64,000 nucleotides of DNA. Source: Alphaproteobacteria bacterium. GTDB lineage: Bacteria > Pseudomonadota > Alphaproteobacteria > Ferrovibrionales > Ferrovibrionaceae. Shown one piece after another: positions 10,028 to 18,511 of the stretch (its first letter is position 1; each line of letters opens with the position of its first letter). The stretch spans positions 1 to 64,000 of the forward strand of contig JAGXRD010000104.1 in NCBI GenBank assembly GCA_018336035.1, in the 5' to 3' direction. The position numbers and the translations under genes are program-made. The notes beneath the pieces are model-generated. The model did not search any database and was not told the origin of the DNA. It saw only the letters and a program-made list of their open reading frames with translations.

Positions 10028-10058
10028 CGTCGCGCCCTCCTGCTGTCTTCCCTGGGTC

Positions 10059-11669
10059 TTACAGTTTCTCGATCTGGCGGAAATCGAGCTGGCGATGGAA
10101 CCAGTAGGTATAGCCCTTGATGTTCTTCTGCATGCCGACATCGAGGATCTGCTGGTACAGCGGAATGCGCGGCGCCTCGTCCATCGCCATCTTGATGAAG
10201 CCCATCACCTGCTGTTTGTATTTGGCCGGATCGGTCTCATAGCGCGAGGCATCGATCAGGGCGTCCATCTTGGCATCCTTGTAGGCCATGGTGTTGAACA
10301 CCGCGTTCTGGCCGTGATAGCCCCAGAAGAAGTAATAGTCGGGGAAGTTCAGCCAGCCGCCGAAGCTGGCGATATGGATCGGGCGATTCTTCTGCAGCAT
10401 GGCGTTGCGGAAATTGGCGCCCGGAATCTTCTCGATGGTGGCCTTGATGCCGATCTTGCCCAGCGCCTCCTGCAGCAGCACGGCTTCCGGTTCCGATGCC
10501 GTCGCATCACCCAGATCGATCGAGATGGTGGTCTCGAAACCATCGGGATAGCCGGCTTCGGTCAGCAGTTGCTTGGCCTTGGCCAGATCCGTCTTGTAAG
10601 GGAAGGGCTGCGGCCAGCTGGCATCCTTCGGCGCATCGGCCGGGCCCAGCGCCATCGGAATGCCGCGACCATAGATCGCCGATTTGTAGATCTGCTCATA
10701 GGGCACCACATGGGCGACGGCCTGGCGCACCTTCACATTGTCGAAGGGCTTCTGCGTCGTCACCATGCCGATGTATTTGAGCGAATTCTCGATCGGCACG
10801 CCGACCACCAGATATTTTCCGGAGCCCTTCTCGGCGAGGATTTCGGCGGCATCCTTCTGCGGCATGTCGACCGAGATATCGGCATCGCCGCGTTCCATCA
10901 GGGCGCGGCGGTTGCCCGAGGACGGCACCTCGCGGATGATCACGCGCTTGATCTTGGGCAGCGGGCCGCCCTTCCAGTCGTCATTGCGGTTGAAGGTGAT
11001 TTCCTGGCCCGGCGTCCACTTGTCCAGCTTGTAGGCGCCGCCGGCGGCGGAGTTTGTCTTCATCCATTCCATCGCCCAGGGATCTTTCTCGGTGGCATTC
11101 TTCTTCGCCAGCGTCGAGTTGAAGATCGCCGGCACGACAACGGCCATGTCGGGCAGCGACAGCTTGTCCTTCTTCGGCAGGTCGACGCGGAAGGTGTAGT
11201 CGTCCACCGCCACGAACTGTTCCGGCTTGGTCAGCGAGCCGGCCGCCATCTGGAAGGTGGGGAAGCCGCCGACCGACACCGCGCGGTCGTAAGACCATTT
11301 CACATCCTTCGCCGTCACCGGCGTGCCATCATGGAATTTCGCATCCTTGCGCAGCTTGAAGGTGATCGAGGCGCCATCCGGCGCGACGCTGTAGCTCTCG
11401 GCCAGCTCGGGTTCGATCTTGCTGTAGTCATAGGTCATGGTGCCGTCAGGCAGCGCCTTGCGGCCGAAGGTCACCAGGCGGTCGTACATGTTCCAGGCCG
11501 CCACATAGGAGCGGAAGCTGGTGCCGACGCCATGGATGTCGAGGCTGTTGGGGCCGTTTTCCACCAGCACCAGCAGGGTTTCCTGCCGCGACTGGGCGGC
11601 GGCTGGTCCGACGGCCAGGCCGGCAGCGACAATGGCGGAACACGCGAAAAGGAAGACACGACGTTGCAT
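10059..11669 (-). CDS. ABC transporter substrate-binding protein, family 5 (peptide/nickel type)
   Basis: This 536-aa periplasmic binding protein of the SBP_bac_5 family is the first gene of the importer-atzGEH operon. A signal peptide covers about residues 1-26 (ending PAAAQ). Family features include ESYSVAPDGASITFKLRKDAKFHDGTPV and RQAVAHVVPYEQIYKSAIYG. I chose the ATG at 11669: it has the proper signal-peptide n-region and a G-rich ribosome site just upstream. Family members bind peptides, opines, nickel or glycosides. The adjacent amidases suggest a ureide or amide ligand, which is inference. Confidence 0.9.
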   Translation of the reverse strand: MQRRVFLFACSAIVAAGLAVGPAAAQSRQETLLVLVENGPNSLDIHGVGTSFRSYVAAWNMYDRLVTFGRKALPDGTMTYDYSKIEPELAESYSVAPDGASITFKLRKDAKFHDGTPVTAKDVKWSYDRAVSVGGFPTFQMAAGSLTKPEQFVAVDDYTFRVDLPKKDKLSLPDMAVVVPAIFNSTLAKKNATEKDPWAMEWMKTNSAAGGAYKLDKWTPGQEITFNRNDDWKGGPLPKIKRVIIREVPSSGNRRALMERGDADISVDMPQKDAAEILAEKGSGKYLVVGVPIENSLKYIGMVTTQKPFDNVKVRQAVAHVVPYEQIYKSAIYGRGIPMALGPADAPKDASWPQPFPYKTDLAKAKQLLTEAGYPDGFETTISIDLGDATASEPEAVLLQEALGKIGIKATIEKIPGANFRNAMLQKNRPIHIASFGGWLNFPDYYFFWGYHGQNAVFNTMAYKDAKMDALIDASRYETDPAKYKQQVMGFIKMAMDEAPRIPLYQQILDVGMQKNIKGYTYWFHRQLDFRQIEKL

Positions 11670-11846
11670 GGCAGAGCCCCCGTTAATGCTTTGTCTGGGG
11701 TTCAGCATTGCAACCGATATGCCAATAGCAGGGGGAATGCCGTTCTCTGCCGTAATGAATTGTCCGGGCTGGGAAAAACCGATCGTGGCGAAAATGTAGG
11801 CTCTGTGGGTGGTGGCATAAATTGATTAAATAAGGTGCAATTGCCT

Positions 11847-11858
11847 TGGATTGTATGC
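11847..11858 (+). promoter_or_regulatory. putative GntR operator, copy 1
   Basis: The 12 bases TGGATTGTATGC recur exactly, inverted, at 11935-11946. The core TTGTATGC resembles TTGTATAC-type sites bound by FadR-subfamily GntR proteins, and such a regulator is encoded at 13741-14448, downstream of and convergent with atzF. The site lies about 125 bases before the atzF start. Confidence 0.5.
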
Positions 11859-11934
11859 GAGGCAGAGGCAAATCGCTCAAGCTACGATATTGATTTTCAT
11901 AGGATTTATAGCGGCATTTCGCGGTACGGCTATT

Positions 11935-11946
11935 GCATACAATCCA
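11935..11946 (-). promoter_or_regulatory. putative GntR operator, copy 2 (inverted)
   Basis: GCATACAATCCA is the exact reverse complement of the 12 bases at 11847-11858. With flanking bases it reads TTGCATACAA, a near-palindrome of the type FadR-family regulators recognise. It sits about 40 bases before the atzF ATG, where bound protein would block or steer transcription. Copy 1 is about 180 bases from the divergent binding-protein start. Confidence 0.5.
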
Positions 11947-11984
11947 TTGAAATCCCGACCACAGCGGTCTGGCGGAGCCGGTAC

Positions 11985-13814
11985 ATGGATATCTCACTCG
12001 ATCTGAAAACCCTCGCGGCCTCCTACGAAAAAGGCCTGCGGCCGACTGAACTGGTGGCGGCGATTTACGACCGCATCACGGCGCGCGGCGAGGACAATGT
12101 CTGGATCACGCTGGTCCCGAAAGAGCAGGCGCTGGTGCGGGCCGCCGCCCTGGAAGCATCCGGTCGCAGCGCGCAGCAGCCGCTCTGGGGGATTCCTTTC
12201 GCGGTGAAAGACAATATCGATGTGGCCAGCCTGCCCACCACTGCAGCCTGTCCGGATTTCCTTTTTATGCCGGACAAGTCGGCGACGGTGGTCGAGAAAC
12301 TGCTCGCAGCCGGCGCGATCCTGATCGGCAAGACCAATCTCGATCAGTTTGCCACCGGTCTTGTCGGCGTGCGCAGTCCTTACGGCGTGGCGCGCAATCC
12401 CTTCAATTCCGACTATATCCCGGGCGGTTCCAGTTCCGGCTCGGCAGTGGCGGTGAGCGCCGGCCTGGTCAGTTTCTCGCTCGGCACCGACACGGCGGGT
12501 TCCGGCCGCGTGCCGGCGGGCTTCAATAATATCGTCGGACTGAAACCCACTGTCGGATTGCTCAGCGCCAGCGGCATGTTGCCAGCCTGCAAGGCGCTCG
12601 ATTGCATTTCGATCTTCGCGCTGACCGTGAATGATGCCAGTGCGGTCCTGGGTGTCGCTGCTGGCTATGATTCTGCCGATGGCTATAGCAGGCCCGCACC
12701 TGCCGGCTGGCGGGCAAGCCCAGCGGGCGGCGTGCAACCATTCCGTTTCGGTGTGCCGCGACAAGACCAGCTCAAATTTTTCGGCAACAGCGCAGCCGAG
12801 GCGTTGTTCCTACGCGCAGTCGACCGGATGACGGCGCTGGGTGGCGAAAAGCTGGAGATCGATTACACGCCTTTCGCCGAAGCCGCCGGGCTGCTCTATA
12901 CGCCGGCCGGCACAGCGGAACGCACGGCGGCGGTGGGCGATTTTCTGAACAGTCATGCCGATGCGCTGCATCCCGTCACGCGGAAGATCATCGAGGCCGG
13001 CAAACAGGCGACCGGCGTCGATGTGCATCGTCACTATTACCGCATTCGCGAATTGCAGCAGGCGTCCTCGGCGACCTGGGAGCAGATCGATGTGATGCTG
13101 CTGCCGACCAGCGGCACGATCTATACGGTTGCCGAACTCGAAGCCGAGCCCATCCAGTTCAACAGCAACCTGGGCTATTACACGAACTTCGTGAATTACT
13201 TCGATCTGGCGGCACTGGCGGTACCGAACGGATTTCAGCCCGATGGGTTGCCCGCCGGCATCACCCTGATCGGGCCACGCTTCTCCGAGCCACTACTGGC
13301 CGGCATCGGCGAGGCCTGGCAGCGTGACACCGGCCTATCGCTCGGCGCGACCCGCCATGCATATCCCGAAACGGCGCCTGCAACAGGCAATGCAAACTAT
13401 CCGTCCGTCACTGTCGCGGTCTTTGGCGCGCATATGTCGGGCCTGCCGCTGAATTACCAACTGCGCGAACTTGGCGCGAGGTTACTGTCAGATTGCAGCA
13501 CCGCGCCGGACTATCGCCTTTACGTGATTGCCGGCGCATTGCCGCGGCCTGGTCTGGTCCGCACAGTGCAGGGCGGCAGGTCGATTCTCGGCGAGTTGTG
13601 GCAGATTCCGACGGCCGGCTTTGGCGCATTTGTCGCTGCGATCCCGGCGCCGCTCGGCATCGGCGATGTCACGCTGGATGACGGCCGTGTTGTAAAAGGT
13701 TTCCTCTGCGAGGCGGTTGCCGCGGCGGATGCCCCAGACATCACTTCGCTGGGCGGATGGCGGGCCTGGCTGGAGACGTCGCGGCAGGAACCGGCTCTGG
13801 CCGCGCCCCAGTAA
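11985..13814 (+). CDS. atzF: allophanate hydrolase
   Basis: Allophanate hydrolase splits allophanate to two ammonia and two CO2. The 609-aa length matches AtzF. The N-terminal amidase domain has Lys75 (FAVKDNI), Ser149 (PGGSSSGS) and Ser173 (TAGSGRVPA). The C-terminal domain of about residues 470-600 (VAVFGAHMSGLPLNYQL onwards) is the AtzF-type second domain that decarboxylates the intermediate. I chose the ATG at 11985; the reading frame continues upstream through the control region without a good start. It is divergent from the importer-atzGEH operon and would finish the degradation those enzymes begin. No urea carboxylase gene is adjacent, which argues against a urea amidolyase role. Confidence 0.93.
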   Translation: MDISLDLKTLAASYEKGLRPTELVAAIYDRITARGEDNVWITLVPKEQALVRAAALEASGRSAQQPLWGIPFAVKDNIDVASLPTTAACPDFLFMPDKSATVVEKLLAAGAILIGKTNLDQFATGLVGVRSPYGVARNPFNSDYIPGGSSSGSAVAVSAGLVSFSLGTDTAGSGRVPAGFNNIVGLKPTVGLLSASGMLPACKALDCISIFALTVNDASAVLGVAAGYDSADGYSRPAPAGWRASPAGGVQPFRFGVPRQDQLKFFGNSAAEALFLRAVDRMTALGGEKLEIDYTPFAEAAGLLYTPAGTAERTAAVGDFLNSHADALHPVTRKIIEAGKQATGVDVHRHYYRIRELQQASSATWEQIDVMLLPTSGTIYTVAELEAEPIQFNSNLGYYTNFVNYFDLAALAVPNGFQPDGLPAGITLIGPRFSEPLLAGIGEAWQRDTGLSLGATRHAYPETAPATGNANYPSVTVAVFGAHMSGLPLNYQLRELGARLLSDCSTAPDYRLYVIAGALPRPGLVRTVQGGRSILGELWQIPTAGFGAFVAAIPAPLGIGDVTLDDGRVVKGFLCEAVAAADAPDITSLGGWRAWLETSRQEPALAAPQ

Positions 13815-14448
13815 CCTGGCCGACGGAGACGATCGTCACCTTGCCGACATGGCCGCGCATGGCGGCCTCGGCACCGGCCGCATCGCCGGAGAGAATGGCC
13901 TGCACCACGCGGTCATGCTCGGCGTGTGAATCGTGCAGGCGACCCAGCACGCGGAACTGCGAGCGGCGGAAGGGCAGGACTCGCCGGCGTGTCGCCCAGG
14001 CCGTCTCGGCCAGAAAGTCGTTCTTGCTGCCGCGATAGATCAGGTCGTGAAAATCATTGTTGAAGGCGGCATAGCCTGTCAGGTCGCCGTCCTTCACCAG
14101 GGTCAGTGCCGCGTCGTGAACGGCGGCGAGTTCGCGGCGTTCCGGCGCCGTCATACGCAGGGTGGCAAGGCGGGCGCAGGTTGCCTCCACCTCGGCCATG
14201 ACCTCGAACATTTCCTCGATGCGACGGGTGGTGGGCAGGGCAACCAGCACGCCACGATGCGGGCGGTATTCCACCAGGCCAATGCCCGCCAGCGCCTTGA
14301 GCGCCTCGCGGACCGGCGTGCGCGACATGCCGAATGTCTCTGCGAGATCGGCTTCATCCAGCCGGGCACCGGGCAGGCGTTCGCCGGTCACGATCTGCTC
14401 GGCGAGCGTATCCCGCAACTGTTCGGCCAGCGTGCGCTTCTCGTCCAT
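13741..14448 (-). CDS. GntR family transcriptional regulator (FadR/FCD type)
   Basis: This 235-aa regulator has an N-terminal winged helix (about residues 5-70, with GARLDEADLAETFGMSRTPV and REALKALAGIGLVEYRPHRG) and a C-terminal FCD ligand-binding domain rich in helices and histidines (FNNDFHDLIYRGS, HDSHAEHDRVVQAI). Such proteins usually bind a metal-chelated carboxylate and release DNA. Its 3' end overlaps the 3' end of atzF by 74 bases on the opposite strand. It lies 60 bases downstream of the amino acid permease operon and might be read through from it. A likely target is the atzF control region. Confidence 0.88.
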   Translation of the reverse strand: MDEKRTLAEQLRDTLAEQIVTGERLPGARLDEADLAETFGMSRTPVREALKALAGIGLVEYRPHRGVLVALPTTRRIEEMFEVMAEVEATCARLATLRMTAPERRELAAVHDAALTLVKDGDLTGYAAFNNDFHDLIYRGSKNDFLAETAWATRRRVLPFRRSQFRVLGRLHDSHAEHDRVVQAILSGDAAGAEAAMRGHVGKVTIVSVGQVTGARPEPVPAATSPARPAIRPAK

Positions 14449-14508
14449 GCCTAGGTCATAAAGGCTTTGCGCGTATCGTTCAAGAAAGGTTGTCGGGGTG
14501 CTGCCGGC

Positions 14509-15186
14509 TTATCGCCTGACGATCATGTTCTTGTGTTCCAGCCGGCTCAGCAGCCGCACCAGCGGCCACAGCAGGGCCAGATAGATCAGGGCTGCCAGGA
14601 CCACCGGCGAGGGATTGTACAGCAGCGATTGCGCATCCCGCGCCACGCGCAGCAGTTCGGGCAGCGCCACCACGCTGGCCAATGTGGTGAGCTTCACCAC
14701 CTCGATGCTGTTGCCGATCAGGTCGGGCAACACATTGCGGGTTGCCTGCGGCACCACCACGTAAGTCAGCGCCTGCAGCCGGCTGAGACCGGTGGATCTG
14801 GCGGCCTCCATCTGGCCCTGCGGCACAGCCATCAGACCGGCGCGGAAAATCTCGCCGTAATAGCTGGCATTGTTGAGCAGGAAGCCGAGCGCCACGGCGA
14901 GCAGCTTGGGCATGTCGATGCCGAGGAAGGGGAAGCCGAAATAGATGAAGATCAGCAGCACCAGCGGCGGCAGCGCGCGGAAGACATCGACATAGATCGC
15001 GACCAGGATGCGGACCAGGCGGCTTTCGGTTTGCGTCGCGACCAGTGCGACGAACAATCCGCCGGCCAGGCCGAGCGGAATCACCAGCAGCGACAGGCCG
15101 ATGGTGGTGAGCAGACCCTGCAGCAGGAAGGGGAATACCTGCTGAAATACCTCGAGATTGAAGAAATTGCGCAGCAGGGCGTCCAT
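14509..15186 (-). CDS. polar amino acid ABC transporter permease (HisM/GlnP type)
   Basis: This 225-aa membrane permease of the HisMQ family has the family segments TTIGLSLLVIPLGL, VDVFRALPPLVLLIFIYFG, and an EAA loop containing MEAARSTGLSRLQALTYVVVPQA. It is the last of four transporter genes (binding protein, ATPase, two permeases) that follow hydantoinase and carbamoylase on the same strand. It likely forms a heterodimer with the preceding permease, which ends one base away. Confidence 0.92.
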   Translation of the reverse strand: MDALLRNFFNLEVFQQVFPFLLQGLLTTIGLSLLVIPLGLAGGLFVALVATQTESRLVRILVAIYVDVFRALPPLVLLIFIYFGFPFLGIDMPKLLAVALGFLLNNASYYGEIFRAGLMAVPQGQMEAARSTGLSRLQALTYVVVPQATRNVLPDLIGNSIEVVKLTTLASVVALPELLRVARDAQSLLYNPSPVVLAALIYLALLWPLVRLLSRLEHKNMIVRR

Positions 15187-15187
15187 G

Positions 15188-15868
15188 TCAGACTTTCCAC
15201 TGCCAGCGGCTTTCCAGGCGGCGCGCCGCCAGGATCACCGGAATGAAGATCACCAGATAGGCCGCCGCCGCCATGGTCAGCGGCGTGGGATTGCCGGCAT
15301 TGCTGGTGGCGGAATGTGCGTTGTTCAGCACTTCGCTGAGCGCCACCACCGAACCGAGCGCGACATTCTTGCTGATGGCGATCACGCGGTTGGTCAACGG
15401 CGGCACGGCAATGCGGGCAGCCTGCGGCAGGATCACCGATGTCATGGTCTGCCACCAGGTCAGTCCGGTGGAGCGCGCCGCTTCCCACTGGCCGCGCGGC
15501 AGGCTGAGCATGCCGCCCCAGATGCATTCTTCGGCGTAGGCCGCCAGCACCAGCGACAGGGACAGCCAGGTGGCGGTCAGTGCCGACATGGACAGGCCGA
15601 TCAGCGGGAAAGCAAAGAAGAAGATGATGATGACGATCAGCGGCGGCAGGGCGCGCATGATATCGACGAAGGCGACGATCGGCAGCGACAGCCAGGGCTG
15701 CTGCAGGGCGCGCAGGATCGCCAGCGCCAGGCCAAGCACAAGTCCGGTGACGGAGACGAGGATTCCGACCCCTGCGGTGACGCCCATGCCGGCGATGATA
15801 TCGGGCCAGTAGCGCGCCGCCACTTCGGCATTGAAGAAGGTGTGCAGGAAGCGGTCGAGGCCGTCCAT
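15188..15868 (-). CDS. polar amino acid ABC transporter permease (HisQ/GlnP type)
   Basis: This 226-aa permease is the paralogue of the next gene. It shows AFVDIMRALPPLIVIIIFFF and the docking loop WEAARSTGLTWWQTMTSVILPQA. I chose the ATG at 15868 (MDGLDRFLHTFF); the frame extends upstream into the ATPase gene but lacks a better start. It belongs to the hydantoinase-carbamoylase-transporter operon. Confidence 0.92.
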   Translation of the reverse strand: MDGLDRFLHTFFNAEVAARYWPDIIAGMGVTAGVGILVSVTGLVLGLALAILRALQQPWLSLPIVAFVDIMRALPPLIVIIIFFFAFPLIGLSMSALTATWLSLSLVLAAYAEECIWGGMLSLPRGQWEAARSTGLTWWQTMTSVILPQAARIAVPPLTNRVIAISKNVALGSVVALSEVLNNAHSATSNAGNPTPLTMAAAAYLVIFIPVILAARRLESRWQWKV

Positions 15869-15881
15869 TATGCGCGGCCCA

Positions 15882-16631
15882 TTATTCGTGGCCGCCGGTA
15901 TAGCGTGCCAGGAAGGCGCGCGTGCGGTCATGCTTCGGCGCACCGAAAACTTCGGCCGGCGGACCTTCCTCGACGATCACGCCGCCATCCATGAAGATCA
16001 CGCGATCAGCCGCGGCGCGGGCAAAGCCCATTTCATGGGTGACGACCAGCATGGTCATGCCGTTCTCGCGCAATTGGCGCATCACCTTCAGCACCTCGCC
16101 CACGGTCTCGGGATCGAGCGCGCTGGTCGGTTCGTCGAACAGGATGATCTTGGGCTGCAGCACGATGGCGCGGGCAATGCCCACGCGCTGCTGCTGGCCG
16201 CCGGACAACTGGGCGGGATGGGCCTGCGCCTTGTCGGCCAGACCAACACGCTCAAGCGCTGCCATGCCGAGCCGGTCGGCCTCGGCGCGCGTTTTGCCCT
16301 GCACCTTGCGCAAAGCCAGCGTCACATTGCCCAGCGCGGTGAGATGCGGATAAAGGTTGAACTGCTGAAACACCATGCCGATATGCTGGCGCACGGCGTT
16401 GATATCGACATCCGCGCGGCTGATATCGGCGTCGCCCACCATGATCTGGCCGGACTGGAAGCTCTCCAGCCGGTTGCAGCAGCGCAGCATGCTGCTTTTG
16501 CCTGAACCCGACGGGCCGATGACGCAGACCATCTCGCCGGGAAAGACCCTCAGGTCAATCCCGCGCAAGACCTCAAGGGAGCCGTAGGCCTTATGCAGGC
16601 CTACGAGCTCCAGGATCGGTAACGCACTCAT
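15882..16631 (-). CDS. polar amino acid ABC transporter ATP-binding protein (GlnQ type)
   Basis: This 249-aa ATPase has Walker [10 protein letters not shown], signature [15 protein letters not shown], and Walker [15 protein letters not shown]. The GlnQ/HisP pattern [17 protein letters not shown] is clear. It would energise uptake through the two adjacent permeases. Cotranscription with hydantoinase and carbamoylase suggests that hydantoins, N-carbamoyl amino acids or the released D-amino acids are the cargo. Confidence 0.93.
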   Translation of the reverse strand: MSALPILELVGLHKAYGSLEVLRGIDLRVFPGEMVCVIGPSGSGKSSMLRCCNRLESFQSGQIMVGDADISRADVDINAVRQHIGMVFQQFNLYPHLTALGNVTLALRKVQGKTRAEADRLGMAALERVGLADKAQAHPAQLSGGQQQRVGIARAIVLQPKIILFDEPTSALDPETVGEVLKVMRQLRENGMTMLVVTHEMGFARAAADRVIFMDGGVIVEEGPPAEVFGAPKHDRTRAFLARYTGGHE

Positions 16632-16668
16632 ACTGTCAGTAGCGATACGGTTACTCGCCTTGCAGTGC

Positions 16669-17514
16669 TTACGAGCATTTCAGGGTGACCGGCGTCGCAT
16701 CATAGCCTTCCATATTCGGCACACCATGACCCGGCGCGATCACCACGGCGGCGGCTTCCGGACCCGGCTTGAAGCCGAACCACTTCTCGGCGGCCTTGGC
16801 CACGAAACCATCCTTCTTCATGCATTTCAGCGCCATCGAGGCGGCGTCGCGGCCAGCCTTGTCATCGCCGCGGAAGGCAAATGCCCAGACCAGACCGGTG
16901 GTGATGGTGTAGCTGGTCTTGACTTCCTGGTTCTGCTTCGCCGCCCAGGCCGACACGGTGTTGCCGCCCAGATTGGCATCGGCGCGACCCGACTGCACCG
17001 CCTGGATGGCGTCGGAATTGCTGCCATAGACGTCATACTTGAAGCCGTATTTCGCGGCATTGTCGCGCGTCCAGGTCTCGTAGGCCGAGCCCTTGTTGAC
17101 GGCGATGGTCTTGCCCTTCAGGTCATCCAGGCTCTTGATGCCGGGTGCCGACTTCTTCTCGACGAAGGTGAAGTCGGTGTTCAGATAGCCTTCGGTGAAC
17201 AGCAGCGACTTGGCACGTTCCGGGGTCACCGTCACCGGCGCCAGCACGAAATCATACTTCTTGGCATTCAGGCCCGGAATCAGGCCGGAAAACTCAGTGC
17301 CCTCAATCTCGATCTTCTTGCCCATACGCTTGGCCATTTCCTCGCCAAGCTCGATGTTGAAGCCCTGCAGGCCGCCGCCCAGCTTGACCATCGCATGCGG
17401 TGCAAAGGTGGCATCGACGCCGGTCTTCAGCACCTGCGCCATGGCAGGCATGCCGGCGGTCAGGATCAGGGTGCCGATTGCGGCCAGGCCCAGGTTCAGT
17501 TTGAAAGACGTCAT
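16669..17514 (-). CDS. amino acid ABC transporter substrate-binding protein (SBP_bac_3)
   Basis: This 281-aa periplasmic protein has a signal peptide ending PAMAQ at about residue 26. The mature start [23 protein letters not shown] is a variant of the family's 'ATFPPFE..DGKLVG' opening, and [26 protein letters not shown] follows. In this variant, AMVKLGGG replaces the usual acidic substrate-contact stretch, which hints at a ligand other than a plain polar amino acid. I chose the ATG at 17514, preceded by a GGGGG ribosome site. It lies between the carbamoylase and ATPase genes. Confidence 0.88.
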   Translation of the reverse strand: MTSFKLNLGLAAIGTLILTAGMPAMAQVLKTGVDATFAPHAMVKLGGGLQGFNIELGEEMAKRMGKKIEIEGTEFSGLIPGLNAKKYDFVLAPVTVTPERAKSLLFTEGYLNTDFTFVEKKSAPGIKSLDDLKGKTIAVNKGSAYETWTRDNAAKYGFKYDVYGSNSDAIQAVQSGRADANLGGNTVSAWAAKQNQEVKTSYTITTGLVWAFAFRGDDKAGRDAASMALKCMKKDGFVAKAAEKWFGFKPGPEAAAVVIAPGHGVPNMEGYDATPVTLKCS

Positions 17515-17558
17515 GATTACCCCCGTTGTTGCAGTGATGGATGAAAACGAAAACCCGT

Positions 17559-18509
17559 TCAGTCCGGTGCGGTGCCCAGCGGCGCGCCGGCACCGGTGCG
17601 TTCGACGATCAGCTTGTAATGTTCGGGCCGGCGATGCTTGGAAAAATTGAAGACATGCTCGCGGAAAGTCTCGCCGATACTGAGATCGGCATTGGTGAAG
17701 ATCAGTTCGTCTTCCTCGCTCTGGGATTGCGCGGTGATCTCGCCGGTCGGCGCCACGATGGCGGAGCCGCCGATCATGTGGAAACCGTCTTCCTTGCCAC
17801 ATTTGGCCGCCGCCGCCACCCAGAGACCGTTCTGGTAGGCATTGCCCTGCAGCGAGAGCAGATGATGGAACATGCGCAGATGCGGCGGTTCGTTCCAGTG
17901 GATGTTCCAGCTCGGCGTGTTGTAGCCGAGCGCGACGATCTCGGCGCTCTGCAGCCCCATCACGCGATAGGTCTCGGCCCAGCGGCGGTCGTTGCAGATA
18001 CACATGCCGATGCGGGCGCCCAGCGTGTCCCAAACCTTGAAGCCCTCGTTGCCGACCTCGAAGAATTTCTTCTCCAGATGCTGGAACGGCGCTGTCTCGA
18101 TGTGATGCGAATGGCCGGGCAGATGAATTTTCCGGTACCGCCCGACAATCTTCGCGTTTTCATCGGTCAGGATCGCCGTGTTGAAGCGGCGGCCATCCGG
18201 CGTCAGTTCGGCATAACCGAGATAGAAACCGATCTTGTATTCGGCAGCGAGATCGAATAGCGGCTGGGTTTCCGGCCCCGGCATGCTGCGCTCGAAGAAG
18301 CGCTCGATGGCGTCTTCCTCGCTCATCCAGTAGCGCGGGAAGAAGGTGGTGAGCGCGAGTTCGGGGAAGACCACAAATTTCGCGCCGCGGCTTTTGGCCT
18401 CGCGCAGTAGTTCGATCAGCCGCTTCACCACGGAGGCGCGGCTGTCGGCCAGATGGATCGGGCCGAGCTGGGCGACGGCAATACCATAGGGACGTTTCAG
18501 CGTGCTCAT
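17559..18509 (-). CDS. N-carbamoyl-D-amino acid hydrolase (nitrilase superfamily)
   Basis: This 316-aa nitrilase-superfamily amidase hydrolyses N-carbamoyl-D-amino acids to D-amino acid, ammonia and CO2. The catalytic residues are Glu50 in FPELALTTFFPR, Lys127 in RYRKIHLPG and Cys172 in CICNDRRWAE. The ICNDRRW and LTTFFPR strings are hallmarks of D-carbamoylase rather than beta-ureidopropionase, though a relaxed specificity is possible. It starts two bases after the hydantoinase stop and would take its product directly. Confidence 0.87.
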   Translation of the reverse strand: MSTLKRPYGIAVAQLGPIHLADSRASVVKRLIELLREAKSRGAKFVVFPELALTTFFPRYWMSEEDAIERFFERSMPGPETQPLFDLAAEYKIGFYLGYAELTPDGRRFNTAILTDENAKIVGRYRKIHLPGHSHHIETAPFQHLEKKFFEVGNEGFKVWDTLGARIGMCICNDRRWAETYRVMGLQSAEIVALGYNTPSWNIHWNEPPHLRMFHHLLSLQGNAYQNGLWVAAAAKCGKEDGFHMIGGSAIVAPTGEITAQSQSEEDELIFTNADLSIGETFREHVFNFSKHRRPEHYKLIVERTGAGAPLGTAPD

Positions 18510-18511
18510 CG

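Larger units (their letters stand above)
11670..11984. other. divergent control region between the importer-atzGEH operon and atzF
   Basis: This 315-base gap separates two divergent genes and holds no convincing coding sequence. It is AT-richer than the surroundings, with stretches such as ATTGATTAAATAAGG near 11821. It contains a widely spaced pair of 12-base inverted repeats, listed separately, that resemble FadR-type GntR half-sites. Promoters for both directions must lie here, but I could not assign -35/-10 boxes with confidence. Confidence 0.6.

Noticed and set aside
9852-11825. Long open frame antisense to the peptide-type binding protein and DppB-like genes
   Set aside because: The opposite strand encodes clear family members with motifs and signal peptide; this frame shows only shadow composition.
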